Source: Desulfoscipio geothermicus DSM 3669 (GTDB taxonomy: Bacteria; Bacillota; Desulfotomaculia; Desulfotomaculales; Desulfallaceae). Taken from it: a stretch of 64,000 nucleotides of DNA. The position numbers were made by a program, and so were the translations under genes. The notes below the pieces were generated by a model. That model saw only the letters and a list, made by a program, of their open reading frames with translations, was not told the origin of the DNA and ran no database searches. Below, piece by piece: positions 52,287 through 60,490 of this stretch. Position 1 is the first letter of the stretch. Each line of letters starts with the position of its first letter. Location: contig NZ_FOYM01000002.1 of NCBI RefSeq assembly GCF_900115975.1, positions 1 to 64,000 of the forward strand. The letters are read 5' to 3'.

Positions 52287-53441
52287 TTGTACTGGAAAAT
52301 AAAACTACTGGTTTTTTTGTATTTTTCAACCATCGGAATCCTACTGCCCTTTCTGCCCCTGCTTTTGCAATCCCGGGGGCTGGACGCCGGACAAATCGGC
52401 ATCCTGCTGGCCATCGGGCCTTTTGTATCCATGCTGGTGCAGTCACCCTGGGGATACCTGAGCGACCGCCTGCAGACCGTCCGCAAGGTAATTATTCTGC
52501 AGATCAGTGTAACTTTTTTATTAAGCCTGGTACTCTTTCAATTGCATTCCTTTTACTGGCTGATACCGGTGATGTTCCTTTTTTATGCTTTTGCCTGGCC
52601 GCCCATTCCCCTGCTGGACTGCCTGGTGCTGGCCACCATCAGGGAGGCGGGTGGCAGTTTCGGCAGCTACCGTCTGTGGGGCTCTCTAGGTTTTGCCCTG
52701 ACTGCGCTGGCGGCCGGCACAACGCTGGCCGCAGTGGGCATTGAGCGAGTCAACTATATATACCAGGGATTGCTGCTGCTGGCACTGCTGCTGGCGTTTC
52801 TGGCGCACGACGCCCCACCGGCGGGCCGGCCGGCCACCCCGGCGCAACTCGGAGCGCTGGTCGGCCGGCGGGAAGTGCTGGCATTTTTGTTGTTTATCGC
52901 CCTGATCAGTACCACCAACAAGGCCAACGACGCTTTTCTGGGCATTTATATCCACGAACTGGGCGGCACCGAGGCCGAAGTGGGCTGGGCCTGGACGGTG
53001 GGCCCGCTCAGCGAAGTGCCCGTATTCGCCCTGTCGGGATTGTTGTTCGCCCGCTTTAATGAACTGGCCCTGCTGGCGCTGGCGGCGGCCATTTATTCCC
53101 TGCGCTGGTTCTTATTCACCACCACCGGCGATTCATATGCCGTTATTTTGATTCAACTGCTGCACGGGCTGTCCTTCGGGCTGTTTTATATGTCCGCGGT
53201 CTCATATATAAGTAAAATTGTACCGCCCGAACTGCGCGCCAGCGGACAGGGACTGCTTTCCACATTCGCGGGAGGCGTGGCCGGCATAGCGGGCTCTCTG
53301 CTGGGAGGATTTGTTATGGACGAAATGGGCTCCCGGTATCTGTATTACAGCTGCTCGTTGCTGGCCCTGCCGGCGATAGTGGCTTTTGCCGCGTTGGCCG
53401 TCAAACGGCGCCACGGCTCCGCGATCAGCCGGGCTAACTAA
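52287..53441 (+). CDS. MFS transporter
   Basis: The 384-residue protein has 11-12 hydrophobic helices. It resembles the MFS_1-like/LacY-like branch: FLYFSTIGILLPFLPLLLQS, RGLDAGQIGILLAIGPFVSM, GYLSDRLQTVRKV after helix 2, FGSYRLWGSLGFALTAL and YISKIVPPELRASGQGLL. The substrate is unknown. TTG 52287 follows GGGAGATG. A family C palindrome starts four bases after the stop. Confidence 0.85.
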   Translation: MYWKIKLLVFLYFSTIGILLPFLPLLLQSRGLDAGQIGILLAIGPFVSMLVQSPWGYLSDRLQTVRKVIILQISVTFLLSLVLFQLHSFYWLIPVMFLFYAFAWPPIPLLDCLVLATIREAGGSFGSYRLWGSLGFALTALAAGTTLAAVGIERVNYIYQGLLLLALLLAFLAHDAPPAGRPATPAQLGALVGRREVLAFLLFIALISTTNKANDAFLGIYIHELGGTEAEVGWAWTVGPLSEVPVFALSGLLFARFNELALLALAAAIYSLRWFLFTTTGDSYAVILIQLLHGLSFGLFYMSAVSYISKIVPPELRASGQGLLSTFAGGVAGIAGSLLGGFVMDEMGSRYLYYSCSLLALPAIVAFAALAVKRRHGSAISRAN

Positions 53442-53445
53442 CAAA

Positions 53446-53504
53446 GGTGCCGGGTGTTGAATTGTTGCGATTTGTCAAATCGCAACAATTTAACACCCGG
53501 CACC
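53446..53504. repeat. Family C palindrome, copy 2
   Basis: GGTGCCGGGTGTTGAATTGT to the complementary ACACCCGGCACC: arms of 28 bases around GTC with one mismatch. The outer arm matches copy 1, the inner arm (TTGTTGCGATTT) is different. Confidence 0.9.
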
Positions 53505-53521
53505 AGAGACCGGTCGCCACG

Positions 53522-53983
53522 CTATACTTTAACAAGTGTATATTTTCGGCAACCCAGGCCCATGCCCAGGTTTTTCAGTACCCCGCCAAACCCGGTCAAT
53601 TCATGGCCCTTGAAATGGGTGATGGATATAATGGCGTTGGCATGGCAGGCCGCGCTGCCAATCTTGACTTCCTTGAAGTGTTTGCCCTCGATGGGCACGT
53701 TAATATAATCTTTACCGGTAAGCCCGTCGGCAATCACCAGCGGCGCGTTGACCACCGCGAAATCAAACCCGTTTTGGACGGCGGTTTCCAGGTGATCCGC
53801 CGCGTTGGCCCGGGAGCCTGCGTACAAGGTGTTGGCGTCGGTAAGGAACGGCTTGCCCCCGGCAGCCCTGACCTTGTCCACTATCATATCCCGGAATCCC
53901 AACCGGTCACACAGCTTGGATAATTTGTCCAGCAAATTCTGCTTGCTGCTGGTACGTAAATCGGTAAAATATACTTCAGACAT
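53522..53983 (-). pseudogene. DUF362 protein, truncated at C-terminus
   Basis: The 153 residues match the N-terminal half of DUF362 proteins (normally about 370 residues, often followed by a ferredoxin domain): SEVYFTDLRTSSKQNLLDKL, GGKPFLTDANTLYAGSRANA, HFKGHELTGFGGVLKNLGMG. The reading ends abruptly after LGCRKYTLVKV, and 17 bases later the family C palindrome and the convergent MFS gene begin. The rest is deleted, so the gene is probably non-functional. The ATG is at 53983. Confidence 0.8.
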
Positions 53984-53998
53984 TTACGCAATATGGTG

Positions 53999-54027
53999 TT
54001 GCATTGGCAGGCTGTCTGTGTTATAAT
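53999..54027 (+). promoter_or_regulatory. Promoter of tRNA-Val
   Basis: TTGCAT (53999-54004), 17 bases, TATAAT (54022-54027), 17 bases before the mature tRNA end. Confidence 0.7.
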
Positions 54028-54044
54028 AATTTTTGTCAACAAAC

Positions 54045-54119
54045 GGGGCTATAGCTCAGCGGGAGAGCGCTTGACTCACATTCAAGAGGCCACTGGTTCG
54101 AAACCAGTTAGCCCCACCA
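54045..54119 (+). tRNA. tRNA-Val (anticodon CAC)
   Basis: A 75-base cloverleaf with the 3' CCA encoded. The acceptor arms are GGGGCTA and TAGCCCC; the D stem is GCTC/GAGC. The anticodon stem CTTGA/TCAAG encloses loop CTCACAT, with anticodon CAC reading GUG. The T arm is ACTGG-TTCGAAA-CCAGT. It is a lone tRNA with its own promoter and terminator. Confidence 0.96.
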
Positions 54120-54135
54120 GTAATATCAAGGGTTT

Positions 54136-54168
54136 CCGGCACCAGTAAAAGGTGCCGGATTTTATTTT
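54136..54168 (+). terminator. Terminator after tRNA-Val
   Basis: CCGGCACC (54136-54143) and GGTGCCGG (54151-54158) around AGTAAAA, then a T-rich tail. The stem shares GGTGCCGG with family C palindromes. Confidence 0.75.
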
Positions 54169-54241
54169 GATACCCCAATATTAGTTCGGTAAAGAAGGCA
54201 CAGGACGGCCTTTTTTTTATTTTAAAGTATACGCAAAATAT

Positions 54242-54317
54242 GGTAAAAGGGGGACAGGCACCGATTTACAAAACGAATCGGAGCCAGTCCCCTTTTACGG
54301 TGCCTCTCCCCTTTTTA
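54242..54317. repeat. Family A repeat, copy 9 (long variant)
   Basis: GGTAAAAGGGGGACAGGCAC CGATT...AATCG GAGCCAGTCCCCTTTTACGG. It has a different core (CGATTTACAAAACGAATCG). AAAGTATACGC precedes it and TTTTTATTCTTGTT follows, as in copy 5. It lies in the 311-base gap between tRNA-Val and the SIR2-like gene. Confidence 0.8.
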
Positions 54318-54431
54318 TTCTTGTTTTCAGGGGTTACATACAATGAATTTGAATTGGTAAGTATTTTAATAACTCATTATTCTAAACCCACCGGCTTACA
54401 ATACCGGTGGTTTAATTGCAGGTGTGTTTTT

Positions 54432-55697
54432 ATGGGAAATTCCAATGTGGTTTTTGTTTTGGGCGCCGGGGCGTCTTACGCGGACGGCGCGCCGCTGCAG
54501 GCGGAAATACTTCCCATCATCATGTCCGACGAATTACAGGATATTCCCGTGTCGCCCGTGGGCCGGACGGTCAGGGAGTTTATCGCGGATAATTTTGCCT
54601 GGAACGCCGGTGCCCGGATTTACCCCACCCTGGAAACCGTTTTCGGCTTTTTGGACTACTTTATCAGCCAGGATGAACACTTGAGCGCCAAGTACACCAA
54701 CAGAAAGATCCGCTACATAAAAGAAGGGCTGATAAAACTGATTCACTATGTAATCAGCGCAAAATCAAACAAACAGGGGCAAACCTACCGTTCCTTTTGG
54801 GAAGCCGTCCGCAAATACAACCGGAACATAGCCGTCTTAACCTTAAATTACGACACGCTGCTGGAAGAAGCGTTTGGCTCTGTGCGCCCCAATCTCGGTT
54901 ACATTAATTACTGCATTCATCTCATGAACTATGATTTACCCGGCAACGGCAGCGCCCCCAACTGGTGGGCGTTCCCCGAAAAAAGTGCAGCGCCCGCAAA
55001 AGGGGACAGCCCGACGCCGGTCAAGATAATGAAAGGCCACGGCAGTCTGAACTGGAAATACTGCAACTGCTGCAACCAGATTCTGCTCACGCCCTGGGAC
55101 ACCAAAATAGATTTGTTCAGCGACGGGTTTGACAAACCTGACGCTGATGCCGGTAAACACCGCTGCCCAATTGACGCGTCGGAATTTGAAACCCTGATCA
55201 TTCCGCCCTCACATATTAAAAAAATATCGCACCCCGTCATTTCACAAATTTTAAATGAGGCGCTGCGGGAAATCAGGGCCTGTCGGAAAATTGTCTTTGT
55301 CGGGTATTCTTTCCCCGACGCTGACGTGCACTTCAAGGCGCTGTTCAAAAAAAGCCTTACCGCAGGGCAGGAAATAATCGTGGTAAATAACAGCAAAAAA
55401 GAGCAATTAAAATATAATTACCGGGCCCTGACCCCCAATATCAGGTTTGTCAATCTTTCCTTCGCGGACTTTTTGAAAAACAATTCCCTACTGGAAGAAA
55501 TATTGAGCGAATTTAAGCAACTTTCAACAATTCAACTTTCAACACCCGGCACCATTAGGCAGTCGCCGGTGAATACCGGGGCTAGGTCGAACCGGTTCAG
55601 CCGGGCGCACCAGCGTAAATCCGCCTCGCGGCCCAGGCGCAGCAGCTTTTGCCCGTGCCGTCCCGCCCGCAGGCCGGCAAGCGGGTCTCGGCTATAA
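54432..55697 (+). CDS. SIR2-like family protein, C-terminus extended through a repeat
   Basis: SIR2-like domains bind NAD; many bacterial ones are NADases in phage defence, others are deacylases. Here GAGAS is at residues 11-15, NYDTLLEEAFG in the middle, His203 in MKGHGSLNWKY followed by a CNCC cysteine cluster (211-214) that may bind zinc, and FVGYSFPDADVHFKALF near residue 295-310. From base 55518 (about residue 362) the frame enters a family C half repeat and then runs antisense to comB for some 50 codons to 55697, so the last 59 residues are not ancestral. No partner defence gene is adjacent. ATG 54432 follows GGTGTG. Confidence 0.75.
   Translation: MGNSNVVFVLGAGASYADGAPLQAEILPIIMSDELQDIPVSPVGRTVREFIADNFAWNAGARIYPTLETVFGFLDYFISQDEHLSAKYTNRKIRYIKEGLIKLIHYVISAKSNKQGQTYRSFWEAVRKYNRNIAVLTLNYDTLLEEAFGSVRPNLGYINYCIHLMNYDLPGNGSAPNWWAFPEKSAAPAKGDSPTPVKIMKGHGSLNWKYCNCCNQILLTPWDTKIDLFSDGFDKPDADAGKHRCPIDASEFETLIIPPSHIKKISHPVISQILNEALREIRACRKIVFVGYSFPDADVHFKALFKKSLTAGQEIIVVNNSKKEQLKYNYRALTPNIRFVNLSFADFLKNNSLLEEILSEFKQLSTIQLSTPGTIRQSPVNTGARSNRFSRAHQRKSASRPRRSSFCPCRPARRPASGSRL
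55518..55553. repeat. Family C repeat, half copy 3
   Basis: The sequence CAACTTTCAACACCCGGCACC is the right half of a family C palindrome, without a left arm. It contains the stop codon of comB on the minus strand and the junction of the SIR2-like frame. Confidence 0.8.
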
Positions 55698-56260
55698 AAT
55701 CTTGCCAGGTCGTAGGCCGCCATGGCCAGGTCGTCCATCTCCGGTAGACCGCCGGCGGCCTGCTCCATTTCCACCAGCACAAATCCCGCACCCAGCGCGT
55801 CTTCCAATGAAAATTCCCCCGCCGTGCCGGCACAAACCAGCTGCACGTCCCGGCCCTCCCGCAAGACCGCCGCGGCAACCGCCCGGGCGTTCAGCAGCGA
55901 ACCGGTCAGCACGCAGGCGGCCGCGGCGGCCTTGCGTATCGCCCCGGTCCCGTTGGAAGTGGTGAGCACCAGCGCATCGCTGCCGGCGGCGGGCCCTGCG
56001 GAAAATTCCAGCGGCGAATTGCCGTGGGGAAAACCTGCAATTTTTTCCCCGCCCCGTTCACCGGCCAGCAAAAAGCCGCGGGCTTCGGCCAGCGCCCGGG
56101 CTTCATCCGCCTCCGCCACCGGATACACCAGGCGAAACCCGGAAGCCAACGCGGTTACAATTGTGCTGGTGGCCCGCAGCACGTCAAAAACCACTGCCGT
56201 GGTTCCGGCCAAGTCTGTTACATCGCACGAAGCGGCAACCGGGATTAATTTTATGTACAA
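55532..56260 (-). CDS. comB: 2-phosphosulfolactate phosphatase
   Basis: ComB dephosphorylates 2-phosphosulfolactate in coenzyme M or sulfolactate synthesis and occurs in many bacteria with unclear roles. The 242-residue protein has VFDVLRATSTIVTALASGF, LLAGERGGEKIAGFPHGNSP, LTTSNGTGAI and VCAGTAGEFSLEDALGAGF. TTG 56260 gives the family start (M)YIKLIPVAASCD after AAAGGATGAGG. Its last six residues (VPGVES) and stop come from the family C half repeat, so its end was probably rewritten. No comA or comC is nearby. Confidence 0.88.
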   Translation of the reverse strand: MYIKLIPVAASCDVTDLAGTTAVVFDVLRATSTIVTALASGFRLVYPVAEADEARALAEARGFLLAGERGGEKIAGFPHGNSPLEFSAGPAAGSDALVLTTSNGTGAIRKAAAAACVLTGSLLNARAVAAAVLREGRDVQLVCAGTAGEFSLEDALGAGFVLVEMEQAAGGLPEMDDLAMAAYDLARFYSRDPLAGLRAGRHGQKLLRLGREADLRWCARLNRFDLAPVFTGDCLMVPGVES

Positions 56261-56294
56261 ATCAACCTCATCCTTTCTAAATCTATTTTCATTA

Positions 56295-56386
56295 CACGGG
56301 GACGGTTCCATCGTCTTCCCTTCGGTCCTTCGCTGCGCTTCGGGGACGCTCGAACCGTCCCCATGGCTCCGCTAACCTTTAAATTT
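56295..56386 (-). repeat. Family B repeat, copy 3 (inverted)
   Basis: The reverse complement of this stretch matches 2871-2972 and 28781-28881 closely, from AATTTAAAGGTTAGCGGAGC through ACGATGGAACCGTCCCC. It lies between the divergent comB and ubiB-like genes, where both promoters must also lie. Confidence 0.85.
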
Positions 56387-56474
56387 GTCATATACCGCAT
56401 TCCTTATAACAATAATACTTACCAACTCGTTTTTAAACCGGGGCAAATAATGGCATTCTATAAACTGGGGGTGA

Positions 56475-58148
56475 TTGGGGTTGCGCCTGCAACTGCACAA
56501 GCGGTACAAGCACTTTCGCCGTTACCGGGAAATAGCCAACGTGCTGGCCAAGCACGGTTTCGGCTACCTGTTCGACACCCTGGGTCTGGCTGAGTTCATC
56601 CCGCCGGGGCGCATCTCCGCGCCCGAAAAGGCGGACGTACCCCGGGAAACCAGAGCGGCGCGCCTGCGCCTGGTGTTGGAGGAACTGGGTCCCACTTTTA
56701 TCAAGCTGGGCCAGGTGCTGTCCACCCGGTCCGATATTTTTGCCCCCGCGTATATAGACGAATTGGAAAAACTGCAAGACGACGTGCCCCCGGTGCCGTT
56801 TGACCAAATCCAGGCGCGGCTGGAACTGGAACTGGGCCAACCGCTGAGCAATATATTCAGCAACATCAATCCCGTGCCGCTGGCCGCCGCCTCCATCGGC
56901 CAGGTGCATGAAGCCACGCTGGCCGGCGGCCGCCGGGTGGCCGTAAAGGTGCAGCGCCCGGGCATCCGGGCCAATATGGAGACTGACATGGAAATACTGT
57001 ACGACCTGGCCGGCCTGGCGGAAAGACATAGCGCATGGGGTGAAATATATAAATTTACCGCCATGGTAGAGGAATTTGACCATATGCTCCGGGATGAACT
57101 GGACTTTGTTCTGGAGGCCCGCCACGCCGATACCCTGGCCCGGAATTTTGCCGCCGACCAGGGCATTCATATCCCCGCCGTATACTGGGATTATACCACC
57201 AAAAAAGTGCTTACCCTGGAATTTGTGGCCGGGCAAAAATTAATTAACAGGCAAGAATTAATTGACGCGGGCCACGACCCGGCCGAAATCGCGCGCAAAT
57301 TAGTCGAGGCCATAATAAAGCAAATCCTTGTGGACGGTTTTTTTCATGCCGACCCCCATCCCGGTAACCTGGTGGTGCTGGCCGACGGCCGGTTGGCTTT
57401 TCTGGACTACGGCATTATGGGTTACTTGGAGCAAGAACTGCGCGATAAAATTACCCGGCTGGTATTCGGCCTGATCAATAAAAACTCCGGTGAAATTTTG
57501 CGGGCGGTGATGAGCCTGGGGGTGCTGCCTCCGCATGTCAACATGTACCAGTTACGCCGGGATATAGAACGCTTGCGGGAAAAATATTACGAAATCCCCC
57601 TCCGGGAGGTCAGCGCGGCGGAATCGTTGAGGGATATTATGCAACTGGCCTACCGGCACCGGATTCGGGTGCCCATGGAATTTACCCTGCTCATCAAAAC
57701 ATTGATGGTCACCGAGGGGATCGCCACCCGGCTGGATCCCGACATCAGCATCGTAAAAGTGCTGGAGCCGCTGGGAACCAGGCTCTTACGGCACCGGTTC
57801 AGCGTGCGCAACATAAAAAAGTTTTTATGGGATAATCTATATGACTACCATTTTCTCATCAGCCGGCTGCCGGGGCAGTTGAACCAGATCATTGAATTGT
57901 TGGACCGGGGGGAAATCAAAGTAAAAACCGAAAACCCGGACCTGGCCAGGGCTTTATTTAAAATTAACACCATGGTAAACCGGTTGGTTTACAGCATTAT
58001 AGTGGGGGCCATGGTCATCAGTTCTTCGTGGCTGATCAGGGAACGGATTAGTTTCTGGGGAGTTCCCCTGGCGGAAGTGGGGTTCATTTTATCCGGCCTG
58101 CTGGGGTTTTGGCTGCTGATCATGATCATCAGGTCAAGGTATTATTAA
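56475..58148 (+). CDS. UbiB/ABC1 family protein kinase-like ATPase
   Basis: The 557-residue protein has the ADCK/UbiB hallmarks: KLGQ motif at residues 77-80 in FIKLGQVLSTRSDIF, alanine-rich loop LAAASIGQVHEATLAGG, VAVKVQRPGIRANMETDMEI, HADPHPGNLVVLADGRLAFL with LDYG. Two C-terminal membrane segments (VYSIIVGAMVISSSWLI; VGFILSGLLGFWLLIMII) match UbiB. Its function in anaerobes that lack ubiquinone is unclear; a role in menaquinone or lipid handling is possible. The TTG or GTG start near 56475 follows GGGGGTGATTG. Confidence 0.92.
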   Translation: MGLRLQLHKRYKHFRRYREIANVLAKHGFGYLFDTLGLAEFIPPGRISAPEKADVPRETRAARLRLVLEELGPTFIKLGQVLSTRSDIFAPAYIDELEKLQDDVPPVPFDQIQARLELELGQPLSNIFSNINPVPLAAASIGQVHEATLAGGRRVAVKVQRPGIRANMETDMEILYDLAGLAERHSAWGEIYKFTAMVEEFDHMLRDELDFVLEARHADTLARNFAADQGIHIPAVYWDYTTKKVLTLEFVAGQKLINRQELIDAGHDPAEIARKLVEAIIKQILVDGFFHADPHPGNLVVLADGRLAFLDYGIMGYLEQELRDKITRLVFGLINKNSGEILRAVMSLGVLPPHVNMYQLRRDIERLREKYYEIPLREVSAAESLRDIMQLAYRHRIRVPMEFTLLIKTLMVTEGIATRLDPDISIVKVLEPLGTRLLRHRFSVRNIKKFLWDNLYDYHFLISRLPGQLNQIIELLDRGEIKVKTENPDLARALFKINTMVNRLVYSIIVGAMVISSSWLIRERISFWGVPLAEVGFILSGLLGFWLLIMIIRSRYY

Positions 58149-58201
58149 AAAACAAACACGGCCCGGTGCCGAGCCGCCGTTTATCAGTATTGAATTTTAT
58201 C

Positions 58202-58687
58202 TTAACAGGCGTTTTTCCACTTGCCGATGGTATGATTGATACCCTGAATTTTATCTTCCAGTACTTTTTTTTCTTTAAGCAATGCCGAGATTCTTTCGCC
58301 AAACTCCGGCACGCCGCCCGGGGTCATTGATTGCATGTTTGATAAACGGTTCAGGCTTCTCTTTTTGGTGACAATTAAAATATTCAAATAGTCCAGCGCA
58401 TTTTCCAGTTCCTCAAGTCCGGTGGCGGTATCGCCGATACTTTTATATAGGGCGGCCAGCAATACCGATAGTTCCACCTGGTTGCGCAATTCCAGGGCAA
58501 CATTCTCCCGCACGACTTTTAACTGGTCAATAAACTGTAAAATTTCATCCCTGTCGCCGATCGTCGGAAAACTTAACTGCACCTGAACAGGACGGCAGTT
58601 GGCTACGACCTGCTCTTTAAACTCGTGCTTGGTAAAAATGTCGCTTATTGCTCCCGTTTTGTCCAGGTACTCAATCCACCTGAGCAT
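58202..58687 (-). CDS. Protein of unknown function with helical coiled-coil tail
   Basis: 161 residues: a polar N-terminal part (MLRWIEYLDKTGAISDIFTK), then long helices with heptad-like patterning (SVLLAALYKSIGDTATGLEE, LLKEKKVLEDKIQGINHTIG). A DUF with a STAND-type partner is conceivable but I see no family match. The ATG at 58687 follows GGGGAGGGG. It is convergent with ubiB and divergent from fapA across a 220-base AT-rich gap. Confidence 0.65.
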   Translation of the reverse strand: MLRWIEYLDKTGAISDIFTKHEFKEQVVANCRPVQVQLSFPTIGDRDEILQFIDQLKVVRENVALELRNQVELSVLLAALYKSIGDTATGLEELENALDYLNILIVTKKRSLNRLSNMQSMTPGGVPEFGERISALLKEKKVLEDKIQGINHTIGKWKNAC

Positions 58688-58907
58688 TTGCGACCCCTCC
58701 CCTGATACATATTTTACAATTTTTATTTTACAATAAATTGCACTACGGATGTCTTGTTTTACAGAAATTTAACCTATGTTAAAAATACGTTAACAAAGGA
58801 TTGAAAACTGGCAAAGTGCAACTGAAAAGTAAAATTTGCAGGATTTTAACAGTTGTTGCAGAAAATTTAACTAAACCAACATAAACCTACATTGATGGGG
58901 TGATTTA

Positions 58908-60398
58908 TTGAACACGGCCAGAAACGGAATCACGCTGGTCATTACGGGGGATAAGCTGAAGGCTTTTGTTACCGTGCGTACCGAGGAAACAGCTGAGGTT
59001 CCGGAAAGGGATTTTTGGGAAAAATTATTGCAGGAAAAAGGAATCAAGTACGGCATTGACCAAAAAATACTGGATGAACTGATTAAAAACCCCCGCCCCG
59101 GCACTTACGTGATTGCTAACGGTAAACCGGCCAGGGACGGTAAAGACGGCTATGTGCAGTATCTTTTCACCTCTCAAAAGGCGCACCAAAGTGCTGAGGA
59201 TGCAAAAAATATCGACTTCAGGGAAATTTTCAATGTTCCCTCGGTTAATGCCAACTCCGTTCTGGCCGTCTATCACCCGGCGGAAAAAGGGGAAGACGGC
59301 GTCGCGGTAACCGGCGAGGCCATCCCGTGCCGGAAGGTGCTGGAATTGGACCTGCGGGCCGGTAAGGGGGCGGCGCTTTCCAAAGACGGCCGAGCGGTGA
59401 CCAGCACCACCAACGGTCGCCCCTGGGTACAAAAACGGGGCAAACATGTGGTTGTGGGCGTGGATGCGGTTTACCAGCACGACGGCGACGTGGACATTAA
59501 ATCCGGCAACCTGCGCTTTACCGGCGATGTTACGGTCAGTGGCAACGTCATGGAAAATATGATTGTCGATATATCCGGCAACCTGAAAGTGTTCGGATTT
59601 ATTTCCCGGGCCACCGTAAACGTCAGCGGCAACCTGGAAGTGGTGAAAGTGGTTACTGCCAGCAAGGTTACAGTCGGCGGAGAAGCGGTTTATCAAAACA
59701 AGATTAAACAACAATTAACCCGGATGAAAAAAACAGTTGATGAACTGGATGTGATGGCCCGGCAAATAATGGGCAGGCTATGCAAAGATAATAAAAACGT
59801 GCAATACGGCCAGATAATCATGACGCTGCTGGATAAAAAATTTCCCCTTTTGGGCAAGCAGGTGCAGGAACTATCTGAACATGTACAAAAAAGAGAACAA
59901 CAGTCGCCGGCGGAATTGACAAATGCCTTGCAGGCCATAACCGCAATCATTGGCATCAATGCGCTAAAGACAAAAAGCTTGCACGGCGTGCAGGAAAGCA
60001 TCTCCGAAGCGATAAAATATTTTGATGCTGTTACCGACTCTCCGGCCAATATTATTGCTAACAGTATCTGGAATTCGGAAATTGAAGCTACCGGTGACAT
60101 TACTATCAATGGACAGGGCGCTTTTAATTCGATTTTAACGGCCCTGGGTACCATCAATATCAAGGGCGTGTTCCGGGGCGGGGAACTGATTGCCCGGGGG
60201 AATGTCCAGGCGGGTGAAATCGGCGCCCCAATGGGGGTAAAAACGCTGGTGCGCACAGATGAGGGCAGCATTATCAAGGCTAAACGGGTGTATAACGGTA
60301 CGATATTACAGATCGGCACCCGTGTTTACCCGGTGCGCGAGAACCATAACATGGTGCTGGCGCGCATTAATGAACATGGAGATATTATTTTGCATTGA
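58908..60398 (+). CDS. fapA: FapA family (DUF342) flagellar assembly-type protein
   Basis: DUF342/FapA proteins form beta-helical polymers and localise flagellar assembly in Vibrio; in Gram-positives the role is less clear. The 496-residue protein has GTYVIANGKPARDGKDGYVQ, FTGDVTVSGNVMENMIVDIS-type beta-helix repeats, a coiled-coil stretch (residues about 265-360, LTRMKKTVDELDVMARQIMG) and a final beta-helix segment (GEIGAPMGVKTLVRTDEGS). TTG 58908 follows GGGGTGATT. It precedes motB. Confidence 0.88.
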   Translation: MNTARNGITLVITGDKLKAFVTVRTEETAEVPERDFWEKLLQEKGIKYGIDQKILDELIKNPRPGTYVIANGKPARDGKDGYVQYLFTSQKAHQSAEDAKNIDFREIFNVPSVNANSVLAVYHPAEKGEDGVAVTGEAIPCRKVLELDLRAGKGAALSKDGRAVTSTTNGRPWVQKRGKHVVVGVDAVYQHDGDVDIKSGNLRFTGDVTVSGNVMENMIVDISGNLKVFGFISRATVNVSGNLEVVKVVTASKVTVGGEAVYQNKIKQQLTRMKKTVDELDVMARQIMGRLCKDNKNVQYGQIIMTLLDKKFPLLGKQVQELSEHVQKREQQSPAELTNALQAITAIIGINALKTKSLHGVQESISEAIKYFDAVTDSPANIIANSIWNSEIEATGDITINGQGAFNSILTALGTINIKGVFRGGELIARGNVQAGEIGAPMGVKTLVRTDEGSIIKAKRVYNGTILQIGTRVYPVRENHNMVLARINEHGDIILH

Positions 60399-60490
60399 CC
60401 ATTTAGATAATTGCTAATATATTATCTAATATAGTAAAATTATGGCGCAGCCGTTGTTAAAATATTCCCGCTGCGCTTGGAGGTAACTCA

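Noticed and set aside
53447-53923. + strand frames across the DUF362 region
   Set aside because: They start in or near the palindrome and lie antisense to a clear DUF362 sequence.
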